From contig NZ_CP077092.1 of assembly GCF_014268585.2 (NCBI RefSeq), positions 4,377,501 through 4,441,500 of the forward strand: a DNA stretch of 64,000 nt, given 5' to 3'. Below the pieces are notes generated by a model that saw nothing but the letters and a program-made list of their open reading frames with translations, had not been told where the DNA came from and did not search any database. Shown piece by piece: positions 24,356 through 37,724 of the stretch; position 1 is the first letter of the stretch, and each line of letters begins with the position of its first letter. Made by a program: the position numbers and the translations under genes. Source of the stretch: Pseudomonas iranensis. GTDB lineage: Bacteria > Pseudomonadota > Gammaproteobacteria > Pseudomonadales > Pseudomonadaceae.

Positions 24356-27300
24356 CTACAACCCCTCCAGCTCCGCCATCAGATCATTCAACCGATCAAC
24401 CTTCTCCTCGGTAATATCACTGGCCGCCAGCCCATCGATGTATTCGGCCAGTTCCTCCACCGTGCTGCATTCGAACATCGCGCGCAGCGGCACGTTGCGT
24501 TGCAGGGCTTTTTGTACCCGCGATGCAATTTGCGTAGCCAGCAGCGAATGCCCGCCCAGTTCGAAGAAATTGTCGCGCACGCCGACCTTTTCCACTTTCA
24601 GCACCTCAGCCCAGATATCAACCAGGATCTGCTCCAGCTCGTTGCGCGGCGCCAGATAATCCTCGCTCTGCAACTGACCGATCTCCAGTGCCGGCAAGGC
24701 TTTGCGGTCGAGTTTGCCGTTGGCATTGAGTGGCATTTGCTCCAGCCACAGCCAGTGCAGCGGCACCATGTATTCGGGGAGTTCGGCGCGCAGGCGCTGC
24801 TTGATCCGCTCCAGGCGTTCGCCCGGATTGAGCGCCGCATCGGCCGCGACCAGGTAGCCCACCAGATGCTTGCCGTTGACGCCTTCCTGGACACCCACCG
24901 CCGCGTCGCGCACTTGCGGTTGTTCATGCAGGCGCGCTTCGATTTCACCGAGCTCGATACGGTAACCGCGAATCTTCACTTGATGATCGACGCGGCCGAC
25001 GTATTCCAGCACGCCGTCAGTGCGGCGCCGTGCCAGGTCACCGGTGCGGTACAGGCGTTCGCCCGGCGCGCCGAACGGATTCGGCACAAACACCGGCGCG
25101 GTGCGCAGCGGATCGCTGACGTAACCGCGACCGACGCCGATCCCGGCAACACATAACTCACCCACCGCGCCCAACGGCACCAGATCCAGCGCGCCATCGA
25201 CCAGGTACAGCAAGTTGTTATCGGTCGGCGTGCCGATCGGCAAGTAACTGCCGCGCGTTGAAGCCATGTCGACACGGAAGAACGCCACATCATCCGAGCA
25301 TTCCGCCGGGCCGTAAGCATTGACCAGACCAATGTCCGGGTAACGCAGCAGCCATTGATGGGCCAGTTCCGGCGGCATCGCTTCACCGGTCGGCAGCATC
25401 CAGCGCAAACCATCAAGGCTCAAACGCTCGGAGCCGAGCATGCCCTGAATCAGCGACGGCACACTTTCCAGCACGGTGATGCCCTGCGCCTGTACATGCG
25501 CCAGCAAACCTTGCGGATCGTGGGCAATCGTATTCGGCACGATGTCGACCCGCGCGCCGAACAACGGCGCGGCAAGGAACTGCCAGACGGAAATGTCGAA
25601 GCTTTGCGAGGCGGTCTGCGCGATCACATCGGCCTCGCTCAAGTCGAGGTACGGGCGTTTGCTCAACTGGTTGTTGAGCATGCCGCGCTGCTCGACCATC
25701 ACGCCTTTAGGCAGCCCGGTCGAACCCGAGGTGTAGATCACATAGGCGAGATTGTCCGGGCCACTGTGGATGCCCGGATTGTGCGTCGCTGCCACCGATG
25801 CCTGGACCTCTTCCCACACCAGCAGGCGCGGGCGATTCGAACAGCCAAACTCTTCGAGCAAGGTCTGCGCCTGCTCAAGGCAGGCTGCACTGCACACCAG
25901 CAACGGCGTGCGGCTCAGCTCGATGATGCGGCTCAGGCGCTGGCTCGGCAGACCCGGGTCCAGCGGCAGATAACCAGCCCCGGCCTTGAAGCTGCCGATG
26001 ATCATGCCGAGCAGATCGAGATTACGCTCGGCCAGCAGCGCCACCGGTTGATCCATGCGCACGCCGGCAGCCACCAGGGCGTGGCCGAGGCGGTTGGCGT
26101 TGTGATTCAGTTCGGCATAGCTCAATTGCTGATCGAGGCAACTGGCGGCAACGCGCTGCGGATGCGCCGCGACCTGCGCTTCGAACAACGCCACGTAGCT
26201 TTGCTCCAGCGGATAGTCATGGCCGCTCTGGTTGCAACCGTGCAGCAGGAAGTCGCGTTCTTCGTCGCCGAGCAGCGGCAAATCGGCCATGTCGCCATGG
26301 AAACCGTCGACCAGCGCCAGCAGCAGGCGCTTGAACTCACTGAGCATGCGCTCGACCGTCGATTCGTCGAAGTAACGCTGGTCATACGACAAATGCAGGC
26401 CAAGGTCGTCGCCCGGGTAACACACCGCCGTCAGCGGGAAGTTGGTGTGGGTGCGGCCGGAATCCGAGGTCGCATTCAGGCTCTGTGCACGATCAAGCAC
26501 CGAGACTTCCACCGGGGCGTTTTCGAAGACGAACAGGCTGTCGAACAGCGGCTGGCCTTTGGGCAGTTCGCTCTGTTCCTGGATGTTTACCAGTGGCAGG
26601 TATTCGTACTCGCGCAGTTGCATGTTGCTGTCGAGCAACGCGCTGAGCCATTGACGCACGCTGCTGCGCTGATCGTCCTCAGGCATCTTCACCCGCAGGG
26701 CGATGCTGTTGATGAACAGGCCGACGGTGCGTTGCATTTCCGGCATCTCCACCGGCCGCCCGGCCACAGTTACGCCGAAGAGCACGTCGCGATCGCCGCT
26801 CAGGCGCCGCAAAACCAGAGCCCACGCAGCCTGGGCGAAAGTGTTGACGGTCAGTTGATGTGCCTGCGCCAGTTCCCGCAGCCGTGCGCCGTCCTCGACA
26901 TTGAGGCGGGTGTAGCGGTCGCCGACGATCATGCCGCCGCTTTCACCAGCGTGTTCGCGCAGGAACGGCCGGTCGCTCGGGATCGGCGTGGTGCGCTCGA
27001 AGCCTTGCAGATTCTGCCGCCACCACTGCCGCGCCTCGGCCAGGCTCTGGCGTTGCAGCCAACCGATGTAATCGCGATAACGCGGCGGCACGCCCAACTG
27101 CGCTTCACGACCTTCACCGAGGGCGGTATAGATCTCGAAGAAGTCGTTCATCAGCAGCGAACGGCACCAGGCGTCGATGAGGATGTGGTGGTTGTTCATC
27201 ATGAACCAGTAGCGCGCCGCGCCGACCTTGATCAGGCGCAGGTGAAACGGCGCCTGATTGAGCAGATCGAACCCGGCTTCGCGTTCGCTTTTCAGCAGCG

Positions 27301-30300
27301 CTTGCAACTGCGGTTCCTGCTCGGTTTCGGCGACGGCGCTCCAGTCCAGATACTCGATCGGCGTGCGCCCCGGCGTGTGAATCACTTGCAGCATGTCTTC
27401 GCCAACGTTCCAGCAGAACGAAGCGCGCAATGCTTCATGACGAGCGACCACCGCTTGCCAGGCCTGAGCGAAACGCTCGGGGTCGAGCTCGCTGTTGATG
27501 CGATATCGATCCTGCATGTAGTACAGACCGGTGCCCGGCTCGAGCAAGGTGTGCAGCAACATGCCTTCCTGCATCGGCGTCAGCGGGTAGACGTCTTCGA
27601 TGTGCGCGGCCGGCACCGGCAGCGCATCGAGTTGCGCCTGAGTCAGTTTCGCCAGCGGGAAGTCCGATGGTGTCAGGCCGCCGGCCTCGTCTTTTAGACA
27701 ATGGGCGATCAGGCTTTGCAACTCACCGAGGTAGGCGGCGGCCAGATCGTTAATGGTTTGCGCCTCGTAACGCTCGGCACTGAAAGTCCAGCGCAGCAGC
27801 AGTTCACCACCGTAAACCTGACTGTCGACGCTCAGCTCGTTGGGCAACGGCGCCTGCGGATCGTGGGCTGCACCGATTGGCTCATCGAGAGGACGGAACA
27901 GCGCATCGCTGCCGAAGCTCTGGTCGAACTGGCCGAGGTAGTTGAAGGTGACCTGCGCCTGCGGCAGCGCGGCCATGCTCTGCCGGCAGCCGTCATCGGC
28001 CAGATAACGCAGCACGCCATAACCGAGACCTTTGTGCGGCACGGCGCGCAGTTGTTCCTTGATTGCCTTGATCGAAGCGCCCTGCCCGGCAGCCTCTTCG
28101 AAGTTGTGCGGGGTCAGGCGCAGCGGGTAAGCGCTAGTGAACCAGCCGACCGTGCGGGTCAGATCAATCTCGTCGAACAGGGTTTCGCGACCGTGTCCTT
28201 CCAGTTGAATCAGTGCCGAGGGCTGGCCACTCCAGCGGCACAGCACACGAGCCAGGGCGGTCAACAGCAGGTCGTTGACCTGAGTGCGATAAGCGCTCGG
28301 TGCCTGTTGCAGCAACTGCCGGGTGCGCTCGGTATCGAGGCGTACGCTGACGGTTTGCGCATGACGATTCTGCCTGCCGCCCTGCGGATTTTCGCAAGGC
28401 AGATCAGCGCTCGGCCCGGCCAGTTGTGCTTGCCACCAACCGAGTTCTTCGCGCAGGGATTCGCTGCCGGCGTAGGCCTGCAAACGCGCGGCCCAGTCCT
28501 TGAAGGCGCTGGTTTTCGCCGGCAGTTTCAGCGGCTGCGCAGCGTCGAGCTGGCGATAGGCGGTTTGCAGATCATCCAGCAGCACGCGCCACGACACACC
28601 GTCGACCACCAAGTGGTGGATGGCGATGAACAGGCGTTGCTGAACATCCGCAACATCGACCAGCACCGCGCGCAGTAACGGGCCGTTGTGCAGATGCAGA
28701 CTGCGTTGCGCGTCGGCGAACAGAGATTCGCACCGATCCAGCGAATCGACGCTGACTTGCCAGAGCACATCCTCATTCATCAGCGCTCGATGCGTCGCTT
28801 GCCATGCATCATCGGCTTCAGTGAAACGCAGACGCAGGGCATCGTGCTGCTCGATCACTGCCAGCAAAGCTTGCTGCAATCGTTGCGGCTCGAGGCGCAC
28901 AGTCGGTTCCAGCAGCAGCGCCTGATTCCAGTGCTGACGCTGGGGAATGTCCGTATCGAAAAACCAATGCTGAATCGGTGTCAGGCGCGACTCACCGTCG
29001 ACCAGACCCTGCTCGGCAGTCACCTGCTGCGTGCGGCTGGCAATGGCGGCGAGCGTCTGCACGGTCTGGTGCTGGAACAGGTCGCGCGGGCTGAAGTGAA
29101 TGCCCTGCTGACGCGCGCGGCTGACCACTTGAATCGACAGAATCGAGTCGCCGCCGAGTTCGAAGAAGTTATCGTTGAGGCCGACCTGCCTGACGTTGAG
29201 CACATCGCACCAGATCTGCGCCAGGGTCTGCTCCAGCTCATTGCTTGGCGCAACATAGTCCTGACGATTCAACTCGGGATCGGGCGCCGGCAAGGCGCGG
29301 CGGTCGAGTTTGCCGTTGGCGGTCAGCGGCATGCTTGCCAGCAGCATCAGCTGGGTCGGCACCATGTAGTCCGGCAGTTGCGCCTTGAGGTGCGACTTGA
29401 GCGCTTCGCGCAGTTCAGCCTGTTGCGCTTCGCCTTGCCCGGCGACATCGGTAACGAGATAACCCACCAACTGCTTGCCACTCGGCGCATCCAGCGCCAG
29501 CACCACCGCTTCGCGGATCGAAGGGTGATCGAGCAGGCGCGTTTCGATTTCGCCCAGTTCGATGCGGAAACCACGGATTTTCACTTGATGGTCGATCCGC
29601 CCCAGATACTCGACCAGACCATCGGCACGCTGGCGCACCAGGTCGCCGGTGCGATACATGCGCCCGCCATCAGCGGCAAACGGGTCAGCGACAAAACGCT
29701 CGGCGCTGATGCCCGGACGGTCGTGATAGGCCTGCGCCAGACCGGCGCCGCCGACAAACAATTCACCGGTCGCGCCTTGCGGCACCAAGGCCAGATCGGC
29801 GTCGAGAATGTAGGCGACCCGCGACCCGATCACGCTACCGATCGGCACACTGCCGGCGCCCTCTTCCAGTACCTGCGGCGCCAGACTGGCCAGCGGCATG
29901 ACCACGGTTTCAGTCGGGCCATAGGCGTTGAAGAACTGCGCTGGCTGGAACGCCACGCGGATGCGCTGTAGATGCTCGCCGGTCAGCGCTTCACCGCCGG
30001 TGATGATCATGCGCACCGGCAGGACTTCATTCTGCGTGGCAAGGAACTGCGCCAACTGGCTGCCGTAGCTCGGCGTGAAGCCGAGGACGTTGATCCGATG
30101 CGCACGAATCAAGCCGCAGATTTCTTCCGCGTCCCACTGCCCTTGCGCCCGCAGCACCACCTGCGCACCGCTGAGCAGCGGCACCAGCAGACGTTCGGTG
30201 GCGGCGTCGAAGTTGATCGAATAGAAATGCAGTTCACAGTCGTCCGGGCGCATGCCGAAGCGTTCGATCACGGCCTGACAGTGCATGGCAATTTCGCCGT

Positions 30301-33300
30301 GGGAGACCACCACGCCTTTCGGTTTGCCGGTCGAGCCCGAGGTGTAAATCAAGTAGGCCTGATGTTGCGGCAGGCTGATAAACGGCAGCTCGCTGGCCGG
30401 GTAGTCGGCCAGTGCCGGGCTGTCATCTTCCAGACACCAGAGCGCCACGTCTGACGGCAAGTCACCCAGGGCCTGAAACATCGCCCGATCGCTGAGCAGC
30501 AGACCGATGCGGCTGTCTTCGATCATGTAATGCAGACGGTCGAGCGGGTACTCCGGATCCAGCGGCACATAGGCGCCGCCAGCCTTGAGAATCGCCAGCA
30601 GGCCGATGACCATTTCCAGCGAACGCTCCAGCGCCAGACCGACCCGCACTTGCGGGCCGACCCCGCGTTCACGCAGCGCCCAGGCCAGACGATTGGCCCG
30701 GGCATCGAGTTCGGCGTAGCTCAGGGTCTGCCCGGCGAAGGTCAGCGCTGGCGCGTCTTTGCGCGCCAGTGCCTGCTCGGCGAACAGATGATGGATGCAC
30801 TGATCGAGACGATGCTCGCCCGGCTCGACGCCAAGGCTGTCGAGCAGGTGCTGTTGCTCGGAGTTGTCGAGCAACGGCAGTTCGCTGAGACGTTGCTGCG
30901 GATCAGCGATCAACGCTTCAAGCAGGTTGCGCCAATGCCTGGCCATGCGTTCGATGGTCGGTTCGTTGAACAGGTCGGTGCTGTAAGTCAGGCAGCAGCC
31001 GAGGCGATGGTCGAGATCGGTGACTTCCAGATTGAGGTCGAACTTGGTCGCCCGAGCATCGTTGGCCAGGTACTCGACGGTCATACCAGCGAGGGTGCGG
31101 CTCTGCTGGAATTCCCAGCGCTGCACGTTGCACATCACCTGGAACAGCGGGTTGTAAGCCGCGCTGCGTGGCGGCTGCAAGGCTTCGACCAAGTGATCGA
31201 ACGGCAGATCCTGATGGGACTGGCCTTCGATCACGGTGTGGCGCACCTGCTCGAACAGTTCGCCGACCGACATCTGCCCGTCGAGCTGGCAACGCAGCAC
31301 CTGGGTGTTGAGGAACGCACCGATCAGCCCTTCGCTTTCCGGGCGGATGCGGTTGGCCACCGGCGCGCCGATGCGCAGGTCGGTCTGGCCGCTGTAGCGG
31401 TAGAGCAACGTGGCGAGTGCGGCGGTCATGGTCATGAACAGGGTCAGACCGTTTTGCGCATTGAACGCCCGCACCCGCGCGGCGAGATCGTCACTCAGAT
31501 CGAAACGGAACAGCTCGCCCTGATGGCTCTGCACCGGTGGACGCGGACGGTCGCCGGGCAGTTCCAGCAGCGGATGTTCGCGACCGAGTTGCGCAGTCCA
31601 GTAATCGAGCTGGCGCTGGCGCTCGCCGGACTCCAGCCACTGACGCTGCCAGACGCTGTAGTCGAGGTATTGCACCGGCAGCGGCGCGAGCGGCGAGGCG
31701 CGCTCATCGACGAACGCTTCATACAGCGCACTGAGTTCACGGGCAAAGATGTCCATTGCCCAGCCTTCGGTGACGATGTGGTGCAAGGTCAGGACGAAGT
31801 AATGCTCGTGTTCGGCAGTCTTGACCAGGCAGGCGCGCAGCAGCGGTCCGGTTTCCAGATTGAACGGCTGGTGCGCTTCTGCATCGGCCAGTTGCTGGAC
31901 TTGTAGCTCCCGGACTTCTGCCGGCAGGCTGGAGAAATCCTTCCAGCCCATGCGCACGCCGGTCTCGGCATGCACCTGTTGGCGGGCGACCCCGTCAACG
32001 CTGGGGAACGTAGTGCGCAGGGTTTCGTGGCGCAGGATCAGCGCCTGCAAGGCGGCCTCGAAATGCTCGACATGCAGCACGCCGCGCAAGCGCGCCATGC
32101 CGCCGACGTTGTACGCCGGGCTGTCCGGTTCCATCTGCCAGAGGAACCACATGCGCTGCTGCGAATAGGACAGCGGCACCGCTTGGCTGCGGTCGACTGT
32201 GCCGATCGGCAGCTGTGGGTTGGTGCGGCCGCTGACCTGGATCAGGCGAATCTGTTCGGCGTAATCGCCCAGTTCGCTGTGCTCGAACAAGGTGCGCAGC
32301 GGCAGTTCGACGTCACAGGCCTGACGTGTGCGCGAAATGATTTGCGTGGCCAGTAGCGAATGACCGCCGAGGGCGAAGAAATCATCGCGCAGGCCGATCT
32401 GCTTCAGACCCAGCACTTCGCGCCAGATCGCGGCGATTTGTTGCTCCAGTTCGCTGACCGGTTCGATGTGTTCACGCACTTGCCACTGGGGCTCGGGCAA
32501 GGCGCGGCGATCGAGTTTGCCGCTGGGGCTCAGCGGCATCGTATCAAGGCGCAGCAATTGTGCGGGCACCATGTATTCCGGCAGCTCGGCAGCGAGGGCA
32601 GCTTTCAGCCGAATAATTTGCTCATCGGCATTTTCCTGCGCATCGGTCGCCGTGAAGTAGCCGATCAGTTGCGCGCCGGCAGCGGTTTCCCGCACCAGCA
32701 CCACGGCCTGGGCGACGCCATTTTGCGCCAGCAGTCGCGCCTGGATTTCTTCCGGTTCCACGCGAAAGCCGCGCAGTTTGGCCTGCTGATCGAGGCGACC
32801 GAGGTATTCGATCACGCCATCCGAGGACCAGCGCGCACGGTCGCCGGTGCGGTACAAGCGGGCGCCATGCTCGCCCAGTGGATCGACGACAAAACGCTCG
32901 GCGGTCAACGCCGGACGCCCGAGATAACCACGCGCCAGACCGATGCCGCTGATGCACAGCTCACCCGCCACACCCGCCGGCACTGGATTGAGATCGGCAT
33001 CAAGAATGCGGCAGACCACATTGCCCAGCGGCCGGCCAATCGGCGAGCGCGCACCATCGGCGGCACTGCAATGCCAATGGGTGACGTTGATTGCGGTTTC
33101 AGTCGGGCCATAACGGTTGTGCAATTGCACCGCTGGCAATTGCGCGAGTACCCGGTTGCGCAACTCGGCGGGCAAGGCTTCACCGCCGGAAAACACCCGG
33201 CGCAGGCTCGTGCACTCGGCACTCAGCGGCTCGTCGACGAACAACGCCAGCAGTGGCGGGACGAAGTGCAGCGTGGTCACGCCGTATTGCTGGACCCGTT

Positions 33301-36300
33301 GCGCGATGCGATGCGGGTCACGGTGTTCGCCGGGGGCGGCAAGCAGCAGCCGCGCGCCGCTGATCAGCGGCCAGAAGCATTCCCACACCGAGACGTCGAA
33401 ACTGATCGGCGCTTTTTGCATCAGCACGTCGGTTTCGTCGAGGCGGTAAGTGTCCTGCATCCATTGCAGGCGCTCGGCCAGCGCGGCGTGGGTGTTGCCG
33501 ACGCCTTTCGGTTGCCCGGTGGAACCCGAGGTGTAAATCACGTAGGCGAGGTTGTCGCCGTGCAGTCGCAGTCCCGGTGCCTGGCTCGGCCATTTATCCA
33601 GGTGCAGCGCATCCATGGCGATCACGCTGACGCCATCGCTGGCCGGCAGACGCTCGAGCAATTGCGTCTGGGTCAGGAGCAGTTCGACGCCGCTGTCGCG
33701 GAGCATGTACGCGAGACGCTCGGCCGGATAATCCGGATCAAGCGGCACATAGGCGCCGCCGGCCTTGATGATCGCCAGCAGACCGATCAGCAGTTGCGGC
33801 GAACGCTCGGCAGCAATGGCCACGCACACGTCCGGGCCAACGCCTTTGTCGCGCAGGTAATGGGCGAGCCGGTTGGCTTGCGCGTGCAGCTCGGCAAAAT
33901 CCAGACTACCGCCGTCCCACACCAGCGCGGTGCGTTGCGGGGTGTTGCGCAATTGTTGCTCGAGCAGTTCCGGCAGCCATTGTTGCGCCGGGGTGCACGG
34001 AGCGACGCTCCAGTCCTTCTGCTGATTCTGCTCGCTGGCGGCCAGCAAGCGCAGATCGCCGATGGCCTGCTGTGGCTGTTCGCAGACCTCGCTGAGCAGA
34101 TTATGGAAATGCTCGGCCAGACGCTCGATGGTCGCGGCGTCGAACAGTTCGCTGGCGTAGTCGAACGCCAAGCTCAGGCGGCCGTTGCGATCTTCTTCGC
34201 TGTGCAGTTGCAGGTCGAACTTGGCCTCGCGGCTGTGCCACGGCAGTTCTTCGGCGAGCAGACCCGGCAGGCGCTTGAGCGCACTGAGGTCGCGCTGCTG
34301 ATGGTTGAACATGACCTGGAACAGTCCCTGTTCGCGGGCCTGCGGGAACGCTTCGAGCAGTTGTTCGAAGGGCAGATCCTGATTGGCCTGGGCGCCGAGT
34401 GCGGCTTGGCGGGTCTGGTTCAGCAGCTCGGCAAATGTCAGGCGCGAATCGATTTGCGCGCGCAACACCTGGGTATTGATGAAGAAGCCGATCAGGTTTT
34501 GGGTTTCCAGGCGCGGACGGTTGGCGTTGGGCACGCCGATGCGAATGTCGCGCTGACCACTGTAGCGGTGCAGCAAACTTTGCAACGCAGCGAGCAGAAG
34601 CATGAACGGCGTGGCCTGGTGGGCCTGCGCAGTCTGGCGAATCGCCTCGCTGAGTTTGCTACTAAAGCGCACGCTGTGGCGTGCGGCGCTGTGGTTGTGT
34701 CTGGCCGAGCGCGGGTGATCGGTGGCCAGTTCCAGTGGCGGATGTTCTTCGCCCAGTTGCGCTTTCCAGTACGCCAGTTGCCGCTCGCCCTCGCCTTGCG
34801 CCAGCCATTGCCGCTGCCAGTTGCCGTAATCGGCGTATTGCGTGGGCAGTGCTGCCAGTGTCGCCGGCGCACCTTGGGTAGCGGCGGCATAGAGACGCGA
34901 GAATTCGTCGAGGAGGATATTCAGCGACCAGCCGTCAGCGATGATGTGGTGCAGGGTCACCAGCAGTTGATGTTCTTCGTCATCGAGACGCACCAGTGTC
35001 ACCGCCAGCAACGGGCCTTTTTCCAGATCGAACCGAGTGCGCGCCTCGTCTTCGCGAATCTGCTCGGCACGGGCTTCACGCTCTGGCGCTGACAGGTCGC
35101 TGATGTCGATCAGTTGCAGGTCGAATTCGGCAGCGGCAAGCACTTGCTGCAATGCCACACCGTCGCGTTCGAAGAAACGTGTGCGCAGTGATTCATGGCG
35201 TTCGATCAGTTGCTGGAAGCTGCTGCGCACGGCGTCTTCGTCCAGCTCGCCACGCAGGCGCAGGCCGCCGGGAATATTGTAGGCGCTGCTCTGTGAATCG
35301 AGTTGCCAAGTGATCCACAGACGGTTTTGTGCCAGCGACTGCGGCATCGGCTCGCTGCGCGACAAGGTGCTGATTGCATCTTGGGCGCTGCCGCCAGTCT
35401 GTTGCTGCTGCGCCAGGGCGGCGGCGAAAGCGGAGAGGGTTGGCGCTTCGAACAGCAGGCGCAGGCTCAGCTCGACACCGAGTGCTTCGCGAACCCGCGC
35501 GACCACTTGCGTGGCGGCGATCGAGTTGCCGCCGAGCAGAAAGAAATGGTCGTCGCCACTGACCTGCTTGACGTTGAGTTGCTCGGCCCAGATTTTCCCG
35601 ATCAACGCTTCAAGGTCCGAAGTGCTGCTGGTCGCGTTTTCCGCTGCCGCTGTGATCGAAGGGAACAACGCGTAACTGTCGAGACTGCCATCGGCCAGAC
35701 GATTGCGGCACGCCGAGCGCTGCAGTTTGCCACTGGAAGTTTTCGGCAACGCGCCCGGATTGAGCAGCACCACCACGCTTGGCGCCTCCTGATACGCCTC
35801 GGCCACGGCTTGGCGAATGGCTTTGATCAGCGCATCTGGCGCAAGGATTTTCTGCACGCTACGGCTGATTTCCGCAGCGATGCCGATGCCCTCTTCGCCG
35901 TTGTGAGTGACCGCGAACGCCGCCACGCGGCCCTTGCGCACCACTTCGACTTCGCGCTCGACGGTCTGCTCGATGTCCTGCGGATAGAGGTTGTGTCCGC
36001 GGACGATGAGCATGTCTTTCAGGCGCCCGGTGACGAACAACTCGCCCGCACGGATAAAACCCAGGTCGCCGGTGCGCAACCAGCTGCGGCCGGCGTGCTG
36101 GACAAAAGTCTTGGCGCTGGCTTCGGGGTTGCGCCAATAACCGTGGGCGATGCTCGGGCCGGTGGCCCAGACTTCACCGACGGCGTTATCGGCGAGTTCT
36201 TCGAGGGTATTCGGTTCGACGATCAGCACCGCGTGCTCAGGCTGGCTGATGCCGCAGCTCATGACCGCGCTGCCGTCGCCCGGCTCGGCGCGGTTTTGCG

Positions 36301-37354
36301 CCAGCGCCTGATCATCCACGCGCAGTGCCGGGATGCCGGCGCCACGCGGTGTTCCGGCGACAAACAGGGTCGCCTCGGCCAGACCGTACGAAGCCATGAA
36401 GCTGTTGTCGCTGAAACCGCAAGCAGCGAATTTTTCGGCGAAGCGTTCGAGGGTATCGAGACGGATCGGCTCGGAACCGGAATAGGCCACGCGCCATCGA
36501 CTCAGATCGAGGCGCTCAAGGGCCGACTCGCTGACCCGCTCACTGCACAAACGGTAGGCGAAATCCGGGCCGCCGCTGATGGTGCCGCCGTATTCGGCAA
36601 TCGCTTCCAGCCAGCGCAACGGCCGGCCGAGGAAGTATGCCGGCGACATCAGAATGCACGGCACGCCGCTGAAAATCGGTTGCAGCAGACCACCGATCAA
36701 ACCCATGTCGTGATACAGCGGCAACCAGCTGACGATGACGTCGTCCGGGTTGACGTCGATGCCGAAACCGTGACGGATCAGCAGTTCGTTGGCGACGAGG
36801 TTGCCATGGCTGACCTGCACGCCCTTGGGCAGCGCGGTGGAGCCGGAGGTGTATTGCAAAAAGGCGATGTGTTCAGGCGGCAGGCTCGGCTCAACCCAGC
36901 GTTCGGCCAGTGCGCTGTCGAGGGTGTCGACGCACAACAGCGGCGGCGCGCCGTCGATTTTTTGCAAGGCATCGCGCAGGTCGGCGCTGGTCAGCAACAG
37001 CGTGGGCTCGGCGTCGGCGATGATCGACAGCAAACGCTCCTGATGATGACGACGCGCGGATTCCGGCGGATAGGCCGGTACCGCAATCACACCGGCATAC
37101 AGGCAGCCGAAAAACGCCGCGACATAATCCGCGCCACTGGGAAACAGCAGCACCGCACGCTCACCGAATCCAGCCTGAGCCTGCAACGCAGCGGCGATGG
37201 TACGCGCGCGTTGATCCAGTTCCCGATAGCTGAGCACCACGGTCTGCTCCGGGTTTTCGGCGAGAAAACGCAAGGCCACTCGGTTCGGCGTCAGGGCCGC
37301 GCGACGCTTGAGGGCATGGACCAGGGTGCTGGGGAGTTCGAACGCGTCGGTCAT
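24356..37354 (-). CDS. pvdL: Pyoverdine chromophore NRPS PvdL
   Basis: 4332 residues, close to the P. aeruginosa protein. Domain order from motifs: fatty-acyl-AMP ligase (1 to about 580; [15 protein letters not shown]), carrier 1 (Ser611 in GGNSIAATQ); condensation 1 (HHIIADG at 802), adenylation 1 ([12 protein letters not shown] at about 1275), carrier 2 (Ser1666); condensation 2 (HHIVTEG at about 1858), adenylation 2 (about 2339), carrier 3 (Ser2737 in GGDSILSIQ), epimerase (HHLVVDG at about 2913); condensation 3 (HHILIDA at about 3388), adenylation 3 (about 3874), carrier 4 (Ser4270). This fits acylation and then L-Glu, D-Tyr and L-Dab, the chromophore precursor; residue choice is from the known family, not read from specificity codes. 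There is no thioesterase, so the chain passes to the next synthetase, not in this window. Condensation 2 has Glu for the usual Asp in HHxxxDG. A PvdS-type promoter lies 150 bp upstream. Confidence 0.96.
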   Translation of the reverse strand: MTDAFELPSTLVHALKRRAALTPNRVALRFLAENPEQTVVLSYRELDQRARTIAAALQAQAGFGERAVLLFPSGADYVAAFFGCLYAGVIAVPAYPPESARRHHQERLLSIIADAEPTLLLTSADLRDALQKIDGAPPLLCVDTLDSALAERWVEPSLPPEHIAFLQYTSGSTALPKGVQVSHGNLVANELLIRHGFGIDVNPDDVIVSWLPLYHDMGLIGGLLQPIFSGVPCILMSPAYFLGRPLRWLEAIAEYGGTISGGPDFAYRLCSERVSESALERLDLSRWRVAYSGSEPIRLDTLERFAEKFAACGFSDNSFMASYGLAEATLFVAGTPRGAGIPALRVDDQALAQNRAEPGDGSAVMSCGISQPEHAVLIVEPNTLEELADNAVGEVWATGPSIAHGYWRNPEASAKTFVQHAGRSWLRTGDLGFIRAGELFVTGRLKDMLIVRGHNLYPQDIEQTVEREVEVVRKGRVAAFAVTHNGEEGIGIAAEISRSVQKILAPDALIKAIRQAVAEAYQEAPSVVVLLNPGALPKTSSGKLQRSACRNRLADGSLDSYALFPSITAAAENATSSTSDLEALIGKIWAEQLNVKQVSGDDHFFLLGGNSIAATQVVARVREALGVELSLRLLFEAPTLSAFAAALAQQQQTGGSAQDAISTLSRSEPMPQSLAQNRLWITWQLDSQSSAYNIPGGLRLRGELDEDAVRSSFQQLIERHESLRTRFFERDGVALQQVLAAAEFDLQLIDISDLSAPEREARAEQIREDEARTRFDLEKGPLLAVTLVRLDDEEHQLLVTLHHIIADGWSLNILLDEFSRLYAAATQGAPATLAALPTQYADYGNWQRQWLAQGEGERQLAYWKAQLGEEHPPLELATDHPRSARHNHSAARHSVRFSSKLSEAIRQTAQAHQATPFMLLLAALQSLLHRYSGQRDIRIGVPNANRPRLETQNLIGFFINTQVLRAQIDSRLTFAELLNQTRQAALGAQANQDLPFEQLLEAFPQAREQGLFQVMFNHQQRDLSALKRLPGLLAEELPWHSREAKFDLQLHSEEDRNGRLSLAFDYASELFDAATIERLAEHFHNLLSEVCEQPQQAIGDLRLLAASEQNQQKDWSVAPCTPAQQWLPELLEQQLRNTPQRTALVWDGGSLDFAELHAQANRLAHYLRDKGVGPDVCVAIAAERSPQLLIGLLAIIKAGGAYVPLDPDYPAERLAYMLRDSGVELLLTQTQLLERLPASDGVSVIAMDALHLDKWPSQAPGLRLHGDNLAYVIYTSGSTGQPKGVGNTHAALAERLQWMQDTYRLDETDVLMQKAPISFDVSVWECFWPLISGARLLLAAPGEHRDPHRIAQRVQQYGVTTLHFVPPLLALFVDEPLSAECTSLRRVFSGGEALPAELRNRVLAQLPAVQLHNRYGPTETAINVTHWHCSAADGARSPIGRPLGNVVCRILDADLNPVPAGVAGELCISGIGLARGYLGRPALTAERFVVDPLGEHGARLYRTGDRARWSSDGVIEYLGRLDQQAKLRGFRVEPEEIQARLLAQNGVAQAVVLVRETAAGAQLIGYFTATDAQENADEQIIRLKAALAAELPEYMVPAQLLRLDTMPLSPSGKLDRRALPEPQWQVREHIEPVSELEQQIAAIWREVLGLKQIGLRDDFFALGGHSLLATQIISRTRQACDVELPLRTLFEHSELGDYAEQIRLIQVSGRTNPQLPIGTVDRSQAVPLSYSQQRMWFLWQMEPDSPAYNVGGMARLRGVLHVEHFEAALQALILRHETLRTTFPSVDGVARQQVHAETGVRMGWKDFSSLPAEVRELQVQQLADAEAHQPFNLETGPLLRACLVKTAEHEHYFVLTLHHIVTEGWAMDIFARELSALYEAFVDERASPLAPLPVQYLDYSVWQRQWLESGERQRQLDYWTAQLGREHPLLELPGDRPRPPVQSHQGELFRFDLSDDLAARVRAFNAQNGLTLFMTMTAALATLLYRYSGQTDLRIGAPVANRIRPESEGLIGAFLNTQVLRCQLDGQMSVGELFEQVRHTVIEGQSHQDLPFDHLVEALQPPRSAAYNPLFQVMCNVQRWEFQQSRTLAGMTVEYLANDARATKFDLNLEVTDLDHRLGCCLTYSTDLFNEPTIERMARHWRNLLEALIADPQQRLSELPLLDNSEQQHLLDSLGVEPGEHRLDQCIHHLFAEQALARKDAPALTFAGQTLSYAELDARANRLAWALRERGVGPQVRVGLALERSLEMVIGLLAILKAGGAYVPLDPEYPLDRLHYMIEDSRIGLLLSDRAMFQALGDLPSDVALWCLEDDSPALADYPASELPFISLPQHQAYLIYTSGSTGKPKGVVVSHGEIAMHCQAVIERFGMRPDDCELHFYSINFDAATERLLVPLLSGAQVVLRAQGQWDAEEICGLIRAHRINVLGFTPSYGSQLAQFLATQNEVLPVRMIITGGEALTGEHLQRIRVAFQPAQFFNAYGPTETVVMPLASLAPQVLEEGAGSVPIGSVIGSRVAYILDADLALVPQGATGELFVGGAGLAQAYHDRPGISAERFVADPFAADGGRMYRTGDLVRQRADGLVEYLGRIDHQVKIRGFRIELGEIETRLLDHPSIREAVVLALDAPSGKQLVGYLVTDVAGQGEAQQAELREALKSHLKAQLPDYMVPTQLMLLASMPLTANGKLDRRALPAPDPELNRQDYVAPSNELEQTLAQIWCDVLNVRQVGLNDNFFELGGDSILSIQVVSRARQQGIHFSPRDLFQHQTVQTLAAIASRTQQVTAEQGLVDGESRLTPIQHWFFDTDIPQRQHWNQALLLEPTVRLEPQRLQQALLAVIEQHDALRLRFTEADDAWQATHRALMNEDVLWQVSVDSLDRCESLFADAQRSLHLHNGPLLRAVLVDVADVQQRLFIAIHHLVVDGVSWRVLLDDLQTAYRQLDAAQPLKLPAKTSAFKDWAARLQAYAGSESLREELGWWQAQLAGPSADLPCENPQGGRQNRHAQTVSVRLDTERTRQLLQQAPSAYRTQVNDLLLTALARVLCRWSGQPSALIQLEGHGRETLFDEIDLTRTVGWFTSAYPLRLTPHNFEEAAGQGASIKAIKEQLRAVPHKGLGYGVLRYLADDGCRQSMAALPQAQVTFNYLGQFDQSFGSDALFRPLDEPIGAAHDPQAPLPNELSVDSQVYGGELLLRWTFSAERYEAQTINDLAAAYLGELQSLIAHCLKDEAGGLTPSDFPLAKLTQAQLDALPVPAAHIEDVYPLTPMQEGMLLHTLLEPGTGLYYMQDRYRINSELDPERFAQAWQAVVARHEALRASFCWNVGEDMLQVIHTPGRTPIEYLDWSAVAETEQEPQLQALLKSEREAGFDLLNQAPFHLRLIKVGAARYWFMMNNHHILIDAWCRSLLMNDFFEIYTALGEGREAQLGVPPRYRDYIGWLQRQSLAEARQWWRQNLQGFERTTPIPSDRPFLREHAGESGGMIVGDRYTRLNVEDGARLRELAQAHQLTVNTFAQAAWALVLRRLSGDRDVLFGVTVAGRPVEMPEMQRTVGLFINSIALRVKMPEDDQRSSVRQWLSALLDSNMQLREYEYLPLVNIQEQSELPKGQPLFDSLFVFENAPVEVSVLDRAQSLNATSDSGRTHTNFPLTAVCYPGDDLGLHLSYDQRYFDESTVERMLSEFKRLLLALVDGFHGDMADLPLLGDEERDFLLHGCNQSGHDYPLEQSYVALFEAQVAAHPQRVAASCLDQQLSYAELNHNANRLGHALVAAGVRMDQPVALLAERNLDLLGMIIGSFKAGAGYLPLDPGLPSQRLSRIIELSRTPLLVCSAACLEQAQTLLEEFGCSNRPRLLVWEEVQASVAATHNPGIHSGPDNLAYVIYTSGSTGLPKGVMVEQRGMLNNQLSKRPYLDLSEADVIAQTASQSFDISVWQFLAAPLFGARVDIVPNTIAHDPQGLLAHVQAQGITVLESVPSLIQGMLGSERLSLDGLRWMLPTGEAMPPELAHQWLLRYPDIGLVNAYGPAECSDDVAFFRVDMASTRGSYLPIGTPTDNNLLYLVDGALDLVPLGAVGELCVAGIGVGRGYVSDPLRTAPVFVPNPFGAPGERLYRTGDLARRRTDGVLEYVGRVDHQVKIRGYRIELGEIEARLHEQPQVRDAAVGVQEGVNGKHLVGYLVAADAALNPGERLERIKQRLRAELPEYMVPLHWLWLEQMPLNANGKLDRKALPALEIGQLQSEDYLAPRNELEQILVDIWAEVLKVEKVGVRDNFFELGGHSLLATQIASRVQKALQRNVPLRAMFECSTVEELAEYIDGLAASDITEEKVDRLNDLMAELEGL

Positions 37355-37427
37355 GAGGTTTCCTGCCTGAATTCGGCTTGCAAGTGGAATCGGGTGGCTG
37401 CGTCACACCTGTCGAGAGGCGTGCGGG

Positions 37428-37449
37428 GCGCGGTCTGTGCCGACCGCGC
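37428..37449 (-). other. GC-rich hairpin in the pvdL leader
   Basis: GCGCGGTC (37428-37435) pairs perfectly with GACCGCGC (37442-37449) around a 6-nt loop. It lies between the PvdS-type promoter and the pvdL ATG, in a leader of roughly 140 nt. No T-run follows. Confidence 0.55.
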
Positions 37450-37506
37450 AAGGCATCGGAATGCGCTGAGGCCGGGGATCTGCACCCGGGCCATTCACCA
37501 ATGAGA

Positions 37507-37530
37507 ACGGATGGAGTGGGGAAATAATTA
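37507..37530 (-). promoter_or_regulatory. PvdS-type promoter of pvdL (TAATT variant)
   Basis: On the minus strand TAATT (37526-37530) is followed after exactly 16 bp by CGT (37507-37509). One base differs from TAAAT. The 370-bp pvdL-pvdS gap otherwise holds the pvdL leader, this box and the pvdS promoter. Confidence 0.72.
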
Positions 37531-37623
37531 GTCGGCAGGCGCGACGTCCAGCGGGGCTGGGGTGCGGCGGCGTGTCGCAGTTGGCAAAACACATCGCCTT
37601 ACAGCAATACCTCTCTTTCTCAT

Positions 37624-37652
37624 TTGACAATCATTATCATTCAACATAATTT
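37624..37652 (+). promoter_or_regulatory. Fur-controlled pvdS promoter
   Basis: A -35 TTGACA (37624-37629) and a -10 TAATTT (37647-37652; 17-bp spacer, or CATAAT at 37645 with 15 bp) overlap a Fur-like sequence TGACAATCATTATCATTCA (37625-37643) with repeated ATCATT hexamers. Iron-loaded Fur would block RNA polymerase, as known for pvdS in P. aeruginosa. Confidence 0.78.
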
Positions 37653-37724
37653 GTCGCTCGATGTGTAGGACGGCGCCGTCCCCCGAGGCCCTCCCACTAA
37701 CCTATTGGCAGCAAGGTGATTTCC

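Noticed and set aside
25355..27697. Long open frames (up to about 780 codons) opposite pvdL
   Set aside because: They mirror the third-position GC bias of pvdL, have no domain I recognise, and lack ribosome-binding sites; they are shadows.
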